Below the pieces are notes generated by a model. That model searched no databases and had not been told where the DNA came from. It saw only the letters and a program-made list of their open reading frames with translations. Source: Tubulanus polymorphus (lineage: Eukaryota > Nemertea > Palaeonemertea > Tubulaniformes > Tubulanidae). From it: DNA of 60,000 nt. The position numbers and the translations under genes were made by a program. The DNA is taken from assembly GCF_964204645.1 (NCBI RefSeq), contig NC_134034.1, forward strand, positions 12,965,962 through 13,025,961. Direction: 5' to 3'. Of the stretch, positions 22,101-33,900 are shown in pieces. Every line of letters begins with the position of its first letter. The stretch's first letter is position 1.

Positions 22101-25098
22101 GAACCCGAGCCTCCTGGAGTGGCACAGGGAGAACCATGGCCTCCTGGAGCTACACAAGGAAAATTCTAGTCCCACCGAGGGACACAAGTTGTGCTGTGCT
22201 GTGCTGTGCTGTGCTGTGCTGTGCTGTGCTGTGCTGTGCTGTGCCCGCTATTGCGGTGCGTCGAACACCTGTCTAAATACACACAATTCACCAGCAAAAA
22301 TTAATCAATTTCATCCCATTTTTCGCAACGGTTTTTTCCCCTTAAACAAATAATTTAAAGATCTAAGGATTTCATTTGATATTCATGAAAAAATAACATA
22401 ACCGACTATTAATCGCCCGGGACGTTGTCGTGTGCCTCCGTGTGCGCCAAGGGCGTGTGCCCGCGGCGTGTTTGGGCGCGATTTATTCTAGTTTACAAAA
22501 CAATTTCGTTGTCATCGTAAACAAATTGGTTACAATGAAAATTCTTTGAAAACAGAAATTTCGCCGAGTAATTAAAAACGAAACGTCATTTCCGAAGAGT
22601 TTATTAAGGATTATTAAGGAGTTGACCGTGAAATAACCACGTGACCACTCCTGAGTCAACGGAAGAACGATTTTATTTGTAATTTCATGGGTTTTTAAAC
22701 TCTCAATATTCTGAACAATAACACGATTTAAATCTCTGCCTAAATAAAAAGAGAAATTATACTTGTTATAACAGTCTCTACCGACAAGAGATGTTTGTCT
22801 TAAATTTCTAGATATCTAGATATCTACGTACGTATGCGAATGGTTATCACGCTATTTCACTCGACAAGACTTAATGTAATTCGGCGATTTTGATTGTAGA
22901 TAAATATTCATTTCAAATGGACGGATGAAATTTGCACATTTAATTCAGATAATTGAATCTCATCGACACAGATACTGTTTATTTACTGGTTTTTCGTGAA
23001 CTTAAACAAGTTTTATTGGAAGATTTATTGAATGTCTGCGAAGCCGGTTTTTATAACTAGTTCTAACTCAATAAGACACACGCATTTTATTCTCCATTCT
23101 ATTCTATTTTATTTTACTGGTTTTATTATCAATTTAACAATAAAATACTGACAATCAACGACAATCAATGCTATACAAAGTGTCATCCATTTTATAATTC
23201 AATTTTCCCGGAAATTGTGACCGTGTGTGCCACAAATAACCCCCACCCACCCCCATACAGCTGTACGAACTCAGGCCGTGTAGCAATTTGGGCCCCCGAT
23301 ACCCGAATGCCCTTAAATGGAGCGTTCAGACTGGCCAGACTAATCGATAAACCACGTCAGTCACTGCTAGCGGCTTGTTAGCACGTTCAGGTCCAGGGTG
23401 TTGCTAGAACCAGGCCTACGAACGAGCTAGGGTTATGGTTACTTTTCCAGGGTTATTTTTAGCCGTATTTGGGACGAATTTAATTCTTTTATTGAGCCAT
23501 CGTTGTTGGTGTAATAATTTCAGGAACTATTACAGGTAATCTACCCCTAGCGGCGGTTTATACAGAGTAAATAATTATACTGCTCCGCGATTTATATTAC
23601 AATTATAATAAATATTTACTCCACGAGTTGTGAGTAAACTATGAATAATTATTCAGGATCGTGTAATTAAACTCTCGTCGTATATTGAAGTCTATGAAAG
23701 TCTATGAGCCACTTATACGTTTAGACACACAGTGTCTGTTGTTATACAGATTGTTTTCAGTGTTTGATTTCGGGGGTCAAAAGATCACGATTCTACATTG
23801 AATAGATATGTAATGATTTTGTTTGCGCAGGTGGGAGTTAATCCATTTTATAACCCAAATATTTCCGGCGCATATATTAGATAATTAGTCAATATTCTAT
23901 TTATTTTCTGTTCCTATCTCGTGGCCGATTTTGGTCCGATCTTAGGGACTCGTTTTGGTACTATCTCGGGACTGCTTTTGGTTCTATCTCAGGGACCGCT
24001 TCTGGTTCTATTTCAGGGACTGGTTCTGTTCTATCTCGGGTACTGGTTCTGACCTATCTCGGGACCGCTTGTGGTCCTATCTCAGGGACTGGTTCAGGTC
24101 CTATCTAAGGGACTGGTTCTGGTTCTATCTCAGGGACTGGTTCTGTTCTATCTCAGGGACTGGTTCTGTTCTATCTCAGGGACTGGTTCAGGTCCTATCT
24201 GTGGGACTGGTTCAGGTCCTATCTGTGGGACTGGTTCAGGTCCTATCTAAGGGACTGGTTCTGGTCCTATCTAAGGGACTATTTACAGCACTCGGTGGGT
24301 AAATTTCATTTCCTTTGAATTGTGTGAGAACATTAAACACATTTTCACTGTAAACTCACCTGTAAAAGTTGAACTGGTGAATATTCTAACGATTCTCGAC
24401 CCTAGCGGCGGCAGTTCGTCTAAACATCCTCGAAATACTGAATCCGTTTTCGATAGAACAGTATCGTCCTGATCTGCGGGTGAACCCAGCGAGTCGACCG
24501 TCGAATCTAAATCGGATTTTTTCTTATTCGAATCCGATTTCCGATCTTTTTCATCATTCTGCAGCTGGTGCTGCTGCAGCTGCGTTTTATCCAGTAATTC
24601 GTCAATTAAAGTTTTGCCCCGTTCCACGCACGAAGCCTTAATGATAGCCGAATGTTTACGTTCCCCTAAAGTTCTCGGTCGATCTGAACTAGTTTTCGGA
24701 CGGTCCGAACTATACAGATCGGACCTGGTTTTCCTGCGCACTAGATGGGGTACCGCAGGGGTCGGTTTTGAGGAGGACTCGTTATCGCTGTTACTATGTT
24801 TACCCCGTTTATCAGTCGTCGCTGTTTTTGCTCTAAGTTGTTTCTTACTCACAATCGGCGACGTTTCTTTATCCTTGTCGGCATCGTGTAATCCTAGTTT
24901 AGATTTACGCCCGTCTTTAGACGTCCGTTTACCGGGTTTAGCTCCTGCACCAGTAGCCGCTGCAGCTGCAGCCGGTACGGAGATCTTTCTCCGACCCGTC
25001 GGAGGCGGCATCGTGAGATCAAGTTCTGTTTTTGCGCGGCGCACTAGTCCCACTTTCTCCGGATACTGGAAGGGAGTTTTATTGATTTTTGCTTCCAT
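10139..25098 (-). CDS. DUF4062-NACHT-WD40 STAND ATPase with Thr/Pro repeat tail
   Basis: Ten coding exons, complement of 24360-25098, 20454-20542, 18295-18411, 17766-17969, 17314-17458, 16946-17088, 16694-16860, 16254-16497, 15195-16038 and 10139-14883. Phases all join, giving about 2478 aa. Residues 1-230 are basic and low-complexity. DUF4062 follows (VRIFTSSTFTDT, VVDMRWGVRDEATDDH, VFLGQKYGYRP). The NACHT NTPase has Walker A GESGCGKTS near 600 and Walker B LLLFLDSLDQL near 690. WD40 repeats run from about 1140 to 1900, then 18-20 copies of a 14-residue Thr/Pro unit and a Ser-rich tail. The architecture matches animal NWD1/NWD2-like proteins, cytosolic STAND ATPases whose WD40 part senses a ligand and whose NACHT part oligomerises. 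The trigger is unknown. An acceptor just before the ATG implies a 5' UTR exon upstream. Confidence 0.88.
11016..11830 (-). repeat. 42-bp coding minisatellite (Thr/Pro repeat)
   Basis: Inside the last exon of the NACHT-WD40 gene. About 18-20 tandem copies of a 42-bp unit encode STAATPGETKPTES with variants (TDSS, TTEFS, AEIS). Copies in the middle are nearly identical and those at the 5' and 3' edges (SAPAGDIK, SAPPGGTK) have diverged. It resembles a mucin-like or phosphorylation-rich linker. The unit length divides by three, so copy number can vary without frameshift, and the antisense strand also stays open as a spurious frame. Confidence 0.93.
18817..20453. repeat. Intron with purine-rich and 16-bp arrays
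   Basis: This is the intron between coding exons 2 and 3 of the NACHT-WD40 gene. It contains a GA-rich stretch at about 18890-19020, a 16-bp unit (GTAGCCCAGTCAGGAG, about 7 copies) at 19568-19672, a CTGACTGACT-type region at 19755-19840, and a 400-bp GAGAGG array at about 20030-20430. The last ends next to the splice donor-side exon at 20454. No additional exon is seen. Confidence 0.75.
20543..24359. other. Large first coding intron of the NACHT-WD40 gene, with minisatellites
   Basis: No coding exon recognised. Arrays: a roughly 30-bp unit (CCCCATGGAGTTACACAAGG) at about 21850-22180, a GTGCT pentamer run at 22196-22243, and a 27-bp unit (CTATCTCAGGGACTGGTTCTG) at 23945-24285 that ends about 75 bp before the splice donor. 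A short GCT triplet run lies near 21055. The rest is AT-rich. Confidence 0.7.
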
Positions 25099-25982
25099 GT
25101 TTATCTGAAGGTATTTACGGCGCGTCAATATGAATTAAACCTCGATCGGGGGGGGGGGGTAGGGGTGTAGGGGGAGCGGGGGGACCGGTGATAATTAGAA
25201 CACGTCGAATCAGTAAAGTAATAATCCTCGAATTGCGCGTTCAATCACTGATTCTATTTCATCGATTCATTCTGATTCCCGATTCCTCCAGATTCCATTT
25301 TCCCTGATCATAACAAACTCAATCGAATTGTCATACAACATACATACATTATACGATATGCAAATTAGCACCGATGACGTAATCTCTTATGTAAATTGAA
25401 CGCGTGCGTGTGTTATCAGATATTCTTACCCGTCACAGGATCGCACCAGCACTTTAAAAAACTCACTGTCGCTGCTGTCCATTATAAAGGAAACTGTGCA
25501 TTAGCGGTAGCTGTCCATTAGCAGAAGCTGTCAATCAGAGAAATAGCGGCCCGTAACTTCCTTTTTCCTGTTAAGCGTCTGCGCAGTTCGCGATCTTCAC
25601 TCGTGAAACTACAAACTCGTAATATCCAATACCCCAGACCAGTAGTAGACCCCTCTCTACTCTCTCTGTCTACCCGTGTCTGTTGACAGTCAGTGCTTTA
25701 CTGGTAATCAACTAATCCTATATCGTCACCGGGCAATTAATCCTCGGGCGGATTAGCCTAATCGGTTTATTACGATAGTAATCCGACGAGAACAAAGCTT
25801 GGGATTTAACGTGTTCAGGCGATTAGCTGAAAACACGCGTAAACAAATTACCGATGACCTTTACAATCGGCGGAACAAGGCGCACCAGGGTTCGAACCCG
25901 TCTTGTAGGCTCTGCTAATTACATAAACATAGACCACGAACTTAAAGGCACAAATTCACTTGACTTGTCTGTTAACTCAAAC
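25099..25982. other. 5' flank of the NACHT-WD40 gene
   Basis: Bases 25148-25182 are a G-run cluster (four or more runs of at least four G) with G-quadruplex potential. The reverse strand gives a C-rich pyrimidine tract before the acceptor at about 25105. No gene found. A palindromic GGGTTCGAACCC word at about 25893 looks like a tRNA B box, but no tRNA fold surrounds it. Confidence 0.5.
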
Positions 25983-26645
25983 TCACAACTTTGGAACTGG
26001 ATCCAGAGTTAACTGTAACTCACAACTGTGGGACTGGATCCTGAGTTAACTGTAACTCACAACTGTGGAACTGGATCCAGAGTTAACTGTAACTCACAAC
26101 TGTGGAACTGGATCCTGAATTCTGAGTTACCTCGAAATTAACGGCACAAATTCGCTTGACTTGTCAGTTAACTGTAACTCACAACTGTGGAACTGGATCC
26201 TGAGTTACACTCACAACTGTGGAACTGGATCCTGAGTTAACTGTAACTCACAACTGTGGAACTGGATCCTGAATTCTGAGTTACCTCGAAATTAACGGCA
26301 CAAATTCGCTTGACTTGTCAGTTAACGGTAACTCACATCTGTGGAACTGGATCCTGAGTTACACTCACAACTGTGGAACTGGATCCTGAGTTCACAGTTA
26401 CCTCGAACTCACAACTGTGGAACTGGATCCTGAGTTCACAGTTAACTCTAACTCACAACTGTGGAACTGGATCCTGAGTTCACAGTTAACTCTAACTCAC
26501 AACTGTGGAACTGGATCCTGAGTTCACAGTTACCTCGAACTCATAACTGTGGAACTGGATCCAGAGTTACACTCACAACTGTGGAACTGGATCCTGAGTT
26601 CACAGTTAACTCTAACTCACAACCTGTTGAACTGGATCCTGAGAG
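25983..26645. repeat. Minisatellite based on CTGTGGAACTGGATCC
   Basis: About 18 imperfect units of AACTCACAACTGTGGAACTG plus GATCCTGAGTT, with longer spacers (such as a segment with TTCGCTTGACTTGTCAGTTA repeated twice) giving a partial higher-order structure. It shares the GTGGAACTGG word with other arrays at 29.7-30.4, 41.2, 44.8-45.0 and 57.4-57.8 kb. Confidence 0.92.
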
Positions 26646-27681
26646 ATTTGAAATCCTAATTTGCGCGATTAAGTGTTAAATGTCCGCACGACTGTTCCTG
26701 AACGAAGCTATTTTTCTAAACTTTGCACTGCGTGTTTTTACGACGATATTCAAATATTTTCCTGTTTCGATTTCGAAAACCATTGATGAATAGAAGACAG
26801 GTTTATAAAAACACCTGCTCGGTATTTGTATTGTATACACACGCGTGTAAGGAGGTACCGTGTTGTACTGTGTAATATAATACACCAAGTGTGGTCCACG
26901 TTGGTCGTCCGCGTTCGATTTAGTTCACATTGCAATTATAACTGAATGAACTTTTTTTAAACAGATCGATTATTCGTGAAAACTATGCCGATATCGAGAA
27001 GAAGGATGCGATATTTTCTTGGGGGGGGGGGGAGGGAGTGTGATTATATATGGATTAAGAGTCTTAAAGTACAGTTCAAGGCTCATTGGAAATTGACTAA
27101 TTCTGACTACGGCTACGGGCGACCTACTGCTCGTCACGCCATCTGGCGGGATAGCTGGCTTTGCGGGTTCCCGTTGGAGAAGTATCTGAATATTTCTGGA
27201 ACGAATAGATGTTTCATGATTTATGGATGATTGGGCGGTTTTTTTAAACCCGTGACTGATGATTCAACTATGGAAGCGGATTCGAAGCAAAAAATCGAAT
27301 TAGAAACACTCTCCAGGGAATAATACAACCAACGCTAATTTTTTTCTTTCAACGAAGATTTATCTACACATAATTAAATACAGCGTAGATAACATTGAGA
27401 CATGCAATATTTATACAATTGGAAATTCGGTTGATGTGTTAATTCCGCTAGATGGCGCACGATTCGTACATGGTATCGATATTTTCGCTCGGCCTCCCAG
27501 GACGAATGAGAAAACGCAGAAAAAACCGGTACTTTAATATTTAATTTCTACACGCAGAATAGCACGCAGAAGCTGCCCATAGCCGCTGTATTGGTTTTCC
27601 AGTCAAAAACTTTACAACGGGTTCAAAAACCTCCCGACTAGATATGAGTAAACCATCGATTAACTGATACGACTGAGTTTT
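26646..27681. other. Intergenic, no gene recognised
   Basis: Unique AT-rich DNA with one G-run at about 27020-27040. No exon or RNA gene could be supported. Confidence 0.5.
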
Positions 27682-28886
27682 TCATGTAGAATATATAGAA
27701 TTGCGGTACGAACCACCGCAAATAAAACTTGGAGAATTCAAACATTTCATATTGCATTCAGCGTCAGCGACGCGTCCATGTTTGCCGTAAAGATTACCGC
27801 AAAAACAGGAGTATGAGTACTGTACCGCGGCGTAATAGAATCCTGAAATACAACAATATGTATATCAGTAATATAGATAACAATCCTCCCTAACCCCCTG
27901 GGTCCTGCTGACACTCCCTAATCCACTGAGTCCTACCGACTATCACTATTCCCCTGGGTCCTGCTGACCCTCCCTAACCCCCTGGGTCCTGCCGACACTC
28001 CCTAATCCACTGAGTCCTACTGACTATCACTATTCCCCTGGGTCCTGTCGACACTCCCTAATCCACTGAGTCCTGCTGACCCTCCCTAATCCACTGAGTC
28101 CTGCTGACCCTCCCTAATCCACTAGGACCTGCTGACTATCACTATTCCCCTGGGTCCCACTGGTTCTCCCTGTCCACCCGACTATCTCTCAGTACCCGAC
28201 GTGGCGCTTATGAAGGGGACAGTTTCTTTTTTAGACAAGTATGCATTATGAATTGAGTTAAAGGTCATTCAAGTAAACAAAACCAACCCGTGCTCTCAAT
28301 TGCTCTCAGGTGTCGCTGCCATCGAATTGTTACCTTTTTCCAAACAGAACTGGCGGCAAATATCGGGCGTTAATTGCTTAAAATCTGATTTCTCTAGACC
28401 ATTGACATCTCTATCCGCCGTATCTTTAAAACATCCTCTGTATTCTGTGTGGAGAATAATGTAAAACACATTCTCTTTAGAAAAAAATTCTAACCCTTGT
28501 ACCGAGCTCTAAACCCTAGATCGAATCCTATATCCGAACCCCAAACTATACAAATTGATTATAATTGAACTTAATTTTTACAAACCTTTACAGTAAACAT
28601 CTTTCCGGAATTGTCCGGTACTTGTCGGTGAAGTTCGGTTGACGCCATGGTATAATTCACAATCACAAGAACCCGGTTTAAACCGGTACGCACCGCACTT
28701 TGTATCGTCTATGCAAGCCATTGCGCAATCTAACCATTTTCTAGTGTTTGTGGTTGAGTAGACGCTCCCCTCATTCTCGCCCGGCAACAGGTGACGAAAG
28801 CGCATAGGTTTTTTACTTCCAGTCGCCACTAGGGGGCGTATTAAACAGGTAAACGAGAGAAGGAAAACTCGAACAAACAATTTCAT
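27682..28886 (-). CDS. Secreted PAN-WSC domain protein
   Basis: Complete three-exon gene: complement of 28586-28886, 28334-28444 and 27682-27842, with phases 1 and 1, encoding 190 aa. Residues 1-20 are a signal peptide (MKLFVRVFLLSFTCLI). Next is a PAN/Apple-like module with DCAMACIDDTKCGAYRF and CDCELYH. Exons 2-3 encode a full WSC domain: YRGCFKD, LTPDICRQFCLEKG, CFCG and a Cys-rich end with FICGG, followed closely by the stop. WSC domains are extracellular, usually carbohydrate-binding modules. A stand-alone secreted PAN-WSC protein is probably a matrix, mucus or immune lectin, which is an inference. The frame is open upstream of this ATG but without another ATG. The intron at 27843-28333 contains a minisatellite. 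Confidence 0.85.
27883..28165. repeat. Minisatellite in intron 2 of the PAN-WSC gene
   Basis: Alternating 26-29-bp units of the type CCCCTGGGTCCTGCTGACC and CTAATCCACTGAGTCCTACT, about 10 in total, arranged in a loose two-unit higher-order pattern. Confidence 0.85.
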
Positions 28887-28949
28887 GATCGACTCCACAA
28901 AACGCACAATCAGAATTATCCGTTATCTTAAAATGCAGTTCCACTCTAT

Positions 28950-29545
28950 TCCACACTTCCGCCAGGATCTGTTGACTCGGGCGGGCGGTTCCACAAAGCT
29001 CCCACGGTACCACACTGATCCACACTTCCGCCAGGATCTGTTGACTCGGACGGGCGGTTCCACAAAGCTCCACACGGTTCCAGACCGTTCCACACTTCCG
29101 CCAGGATCTGTTGACTCGGACGGGCGGTTCCACAAAGCTCCACACGGTACCACACTGATCCACACTTCCGCCAGGATCGGTTGACTCGGACGGGCGGTTC
29201 CACAAAGCTCCACACGGTTCCACACCGTTCCACACTTCCGCCAGGATCTGTTGACTCGGACGGGCGGTTCCACAAAGCTCCCACGGTACCACACTGATCC
29301 ACACTTCCGCCAGGATCTGTTGACTCGGACGGGCGGTTCCACAAAGCTCCACACGGTTCCAGACCGTTCCACACTTCCGCCAGGATCTGTTGACTCGGAC
29401 GGGCGGTTCCACAAAGCTCCACACGGTACCACACTGATCCACACTTCCGCCAGGATCGGTTGACTCGGACGGGCGGTTCCACAAAGCTCCACACGGTTCC
29501 ACACCGTTCCACACTTCCGCCAGGATCTGTTGACTCGGACGGGCT
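28950..29545. repeat. 279-bp higher-order repeat upstream of the PAN-WSC gene
   Basis: Roughly 70-bp subunits (CCACACTTCCGCCAGGATCT, GTTGACTCGGACGGGCGG, TTCCACAAAGCTCC) are grouped in fours. The group of four repeats exactly: the GTTGACTCGG word with the same neighbours is at 28971, 29250 and 29529, each 279 bp apart. Because 279 divides by three, long spurious open frames appear on both strands. The array starts about 65 bp upstream of the PAN-WSC start codon. Confidence 0.95.
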
Positions 29546-30985
29546 TATTAGATACGCGACAAATAATTGTCGCGACAACTTCATAGAAAAAACATATGAA
29601 GCAAAAAACCAACCAATCAGCACCTATCAATCCTGTAACTCTATTCATCTGCCGTTACTGCTAATCAATATTACCCTCAACCTGTAACAAAATAGCCTGA
29701 ATAATGGATATAGAATATCTGGTTTCAATACTTGTGTTGCGATGGTGCACGGTGGAACTGAGCTAGTGGAGCTGAGTCCACGGTGGAACTGGAACATGGT
29801 GTGATTGGTGGAATGGGTGGAACTGGGTGCACGGTGGAACTGAGCTAGTGGAGCTGAGTCCACTGTTATGAAATGAGGATTTTACACTATAGTTTCATTG
29901 TCAGATGTATTTCTTATGATCATCAGTAAAATAACAATTGTAGTAGATACGGTGGAACTGGTAGAACTAGTGGAACTGGTAGAACTAGTGGAACTGACTC
30001 CACGGTGGAACTGGTAGAACTAGTGGAACTGGCTCCACGGTGGAACTGGTAGAACTAGTGGAACTGGTAGAACTAGTGGAACTGGTAGAACTAGTGGAAC
30101 TGGCTCCACGGTGGAACTGGTAGAACTAGTGGAACTGGTAGAACTAGTGGAACTGGCTCCACAGTGGAACTGGTAGAACTAGTGGAACTGGTAGAACTAG
30201 TGGAACTGGTAGAACTAGTGGAACTGGCTCCACAGTGGAACTGGTAGAACTAGTGGAACTGGCTCCACGGTGGAACTGGTAGAACTAGTGGAACTGGCTC
30301 CACGGTGGAACTGGTAGAACTAGTGGAACTGGCTCCACGGTGGAACTGGTAGAACTAGTGGAACTGGTAGAACTAGTGGAACTGGCTCCACGGTGGAACT
30401 GGTAGAACTAGTGGAACTTTATGAGTTCCCACGGTAGGGGTTCAACAGTTGAACTGTAGAATTGAGGATCGATACTTGTTTGTTATATTCAGTTTATAAC
30501 TGGTGACTCGTGATCCTAAACCATTAACAGATTGCGGGTATAGCTTCGATAAAACCTAATCGAGTGTTTAAAGTCAGCGCCGCAAAAAATAAGTCATCGT
30601 ATATTTCAAGTGCAAACAAATTAATTTTAGATCGAGGAATTTTATCAGGAAGTAGATTTTGATAAAGGTCGAATTAAACGAATTAGTTTGAACCAATCAT
30701 AGAAAGCACCTATCACTATTAACCTTACTGATAAACTGATAAGGATTACTATTATAGACTGGTATTACTGTGCGGTTGGGCTTGTATTTATCATTATGTT
30801 AAAGGATTTTATTGAATGAAATATTCAAAATCATGGTTAAAGATAAGGTTAGTTTCATCCCTCAAATATAATTAATATTAATATCTATCATTATGATAAG
30901 CGTTATTATCATAATGACTATGATAATTCATATAACGCCTGAATGTTCTCTAACCTAAATCAGTTCCTTCTATTTGTGTCGTCAG
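29546..30985. repeat. Intergenic with GGTAGAACTAGTGGAACT minisatellite
   Basis: Between about 29745 and 29865, and 29950 and 30418, tandem units GGTAGAACTAGTGGAACTGG and CTCCACGGTGGAACT alternate irregularly, more than 20 units. The remainder up to 30985 is AT-rich. A possible short first exon of the nucleoside transporter (ATGGTTAAAGATAAG then GTTAGT at about 30834) is only a guess. Confidence 0.8.
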
Positions 30986-33900
30986 ACTTCACGTTCCGTG
31001 CTACCAACGCCATCTATCGATCAGACTTCACTTTCCGTACTACCAGCGACACCTAACGATCAGGATTCACGCCCCGTGTTACCAACGCCACCTAGCGACC
31101 AGTCGGATACACTAACTAATGAGAATGATACACAAATACACATCATATACCAACCGAAAGAGGGCGCTGATGTACGAGGCGCCAGTGATGCGCACGCACC
31201 GACAGCTGATGATAATGACGATGAAACTGACGATGAGATTCTCGACTACAGCGCCACCGGGTGTCAGAAACCCGTAACACACATCAGCAATTATATCAGA
31301 CAGTTTTACGAGGCAAACAGGAATTCGATATGGCGGATATTCTACGCGATTCTATTGGCTGGTTACGCTGTTTATTTCGGGTTCGCGATGGACTATAGTT
31401 TCGGAGATGGTCCATCCGTCTGTTTACTGGTTTTAACCCTACTTGTAATTATCGGTTACGCGATTGTTTTGATTCACAGAAAGTTCGGCGATAAAATCGT
31501 CGCATTTTTTGATCCGTTCGAATTTTTCATACTCTCCTATTACACGTTCCTCAGAAGGTACAAAAACAACTCGAAATATTTGTTATTTCACAGCGAATTC
31601 CGAACCAAAACTCATATAGATAAGCGGTTTATATTTCAGAGGTTTTATAGTGTTAGTTGTTATCGGCGTGATACTTGTGCTAGTGTTCGAGGTCGGTTTG
31701 AAAAATCCACGAAATCTCATATCGCTGTCCGGTGTCGCCGTCTATATTACACTTTTCTACATATTTTCCAAACATCCGGCTCGGGTAAGTATAAAATAAA
31801 GACAAGACAACTAACTTGACATTTTTATATTGAAAAATAACACATATACCGTTCAATATTGTCGACATCGATAATTGAATTGAATTGACCAGTCTAGCCC
31901 GGATATATTGATGACGTAGTACACATCTTCCAAAAAATAATTATTGAAATTTATCGAAAATGAAATAATATTAATGAAATGTATCTGAAACAAAGCCCAA
32001 AATTCACGTTTGTAATCGTTAGTTTGAACCGTCAATATTGATGACGTAGTGCACATCGACTCACACAGAACCCCTTGAATAAAGCATACTAGGTATCGAC
32101 GTGTATAAACATTATTGTAACGGTTTTTACGGCGTAAAAATCCATTTCATTCCTAGGTGAAATTCCCAACTAAATAAACATGTTTTATTTCTTCTGGTAG
32201 GTGAAATGGCGTCCAGTATTTTGGGGTTTAGGTTTACAGTTTATATTCGCTCTGCTGATACTGCGCACTGTTTGGGGATATGCCGCGTTTGATTGGGCCG
32301 GTAAACGAGTTTCCGAATTCCTCGCGCATGCCGACGCCGGTGCCGAATTCGTTTTTGGCGAGGCTTACATAGATCATCCGTTTGCCTTCAAGGTATGTTT
32401 TCAGTTATGTTTTTTTTTTGTGTAGAAAGAATCCCACGATAATAACAAAAAACAGCCCGAAAGTGTTATTTTAAGCTAAATTTAGTATTTAATTCAACGT
32501 TTCGACTATATCCTAATAGTCATCTTCAGGAATACTGTATTCCTTGAGCTAGTGTAGTTTATTCAACTTTTCGACTATATCCTAATAGTCATCTTCAGGA
32601 ATACTGTATTCCTTGAGCTAGTGTAGTTTATTCAACGTTTCCACTATATCCTAATAGTCATCTTCAGGAATACTGTATTCCTTGAGATAGTGTAGTTTAT
32701 TCGACGTTTCGACTTTATCCTAATAGTCATCTTCAGGAATACTGTATTCCTTGAGCTAGTGTAGCTTATTCGACGTTTCGACTATATCCTAATAGTCATC
32801 TTCAGGAATACTGTATTCCTTGAGCTAGTGTAGTTTATTTCAACGTTTCGACTATATCCTAATAGTCATCTTCAGGAATACTGTATTCCTTGAGCTAGTG
32901 TAGTTTATTCAACGTTTCGGCGATATCCTAATAGTCATCTTCGGGAATACTGTATTCCTTGAGCTAGTGTAGCTTATTCGACGTTTCGACTATATCCTAA
33001 TAGTCATCTTCAGGAATACTGTATTCCTTGAGCTAGTGTAGCTTATTCGACGTTTCGACTATATCCTAATAGTCATCTTCAGGAATACTGTATTCCTTGA
33101 GCTAGTGTAGTTTATTTCAACGTTTCGACTATATCCTAATAGTCATCTTCAGGAATACTGTATTCCTTGAGCTAGTGTAGTTTATTAGACGTTTCGACTA
33201 TATCCTAATAGTCATCTTCAGGAATACTGTATTCCTTGAGCTAGTGTAGTTTATTTCAACGTTTCGACTATATCCTAATAGTCATCTTCAGGAATACTGT
33301 ATTCCTTGAGCTAGTGTAGTTTATTAGACGTTTCGACTATATCCTAATAGTCATCTTCAGGAATACTGTATTCCTTGAGCTAGTGTAGTTTATTTCAACG
33401 TTTCGACTATATCCTAATAGTCATCTTCAGGAATACTGTATTCCTTGAGCTAGTGTAGTTTATTCAACGTTTCGACTATATCCTAATAGTCATCTTCAGG
33501 AATACTGTATTCCTTGAGCTAGTGTAGTTTATTCAACTTTTCGACTATATCCTAATAGTCATCTTCAGGAATACTGTATTCCTTGAGCTAGTGTAGTTTA
33601 TTCAACGTTTCGACTATTTATCCTAATAGTCATCTTCAGGAATATTGTATTCCTTGAGCTAGTGTAGTTTATTCAACGTTTCGACTATATCCTAATAGTC
33701 ATCTTGAGGAATACTGTATTCCTTGAGCTAGTGTAGTTTATTCAACGTTTCGACTATATCCTAATAGTCATCTTCAGGAATACTGTATTCCTTGAGATAG
33801 TGTAGTTTATTCAACGTTTCGACTATATCCTAATAGTCATCTTGAGGAATACTGTATTCCTTGAGCTAGTGTAGTTTATTCAACGTTTCGACTATTTATC

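Noticed and set aside
21766-22137. 123-aa minus-strand frame rich in GLGPSLCNSM
   Set aside because: Translation of the 30-bp minisatellite in the NACHT-WD40 first coding intron.
25885-25915. tRNA gene suggested by GGGTTCGAACCC
   Set aside because: No A box, D-arm or acceptor stem at the right distance on either strand; the word is palindromic by chance.
28813-29648. Three overlapping minus-strand frames of 225-241 aa
   Set aside because: All arise from the 279-bp higher-order repeat, which has no stop in several frames; no domain is recognisable.
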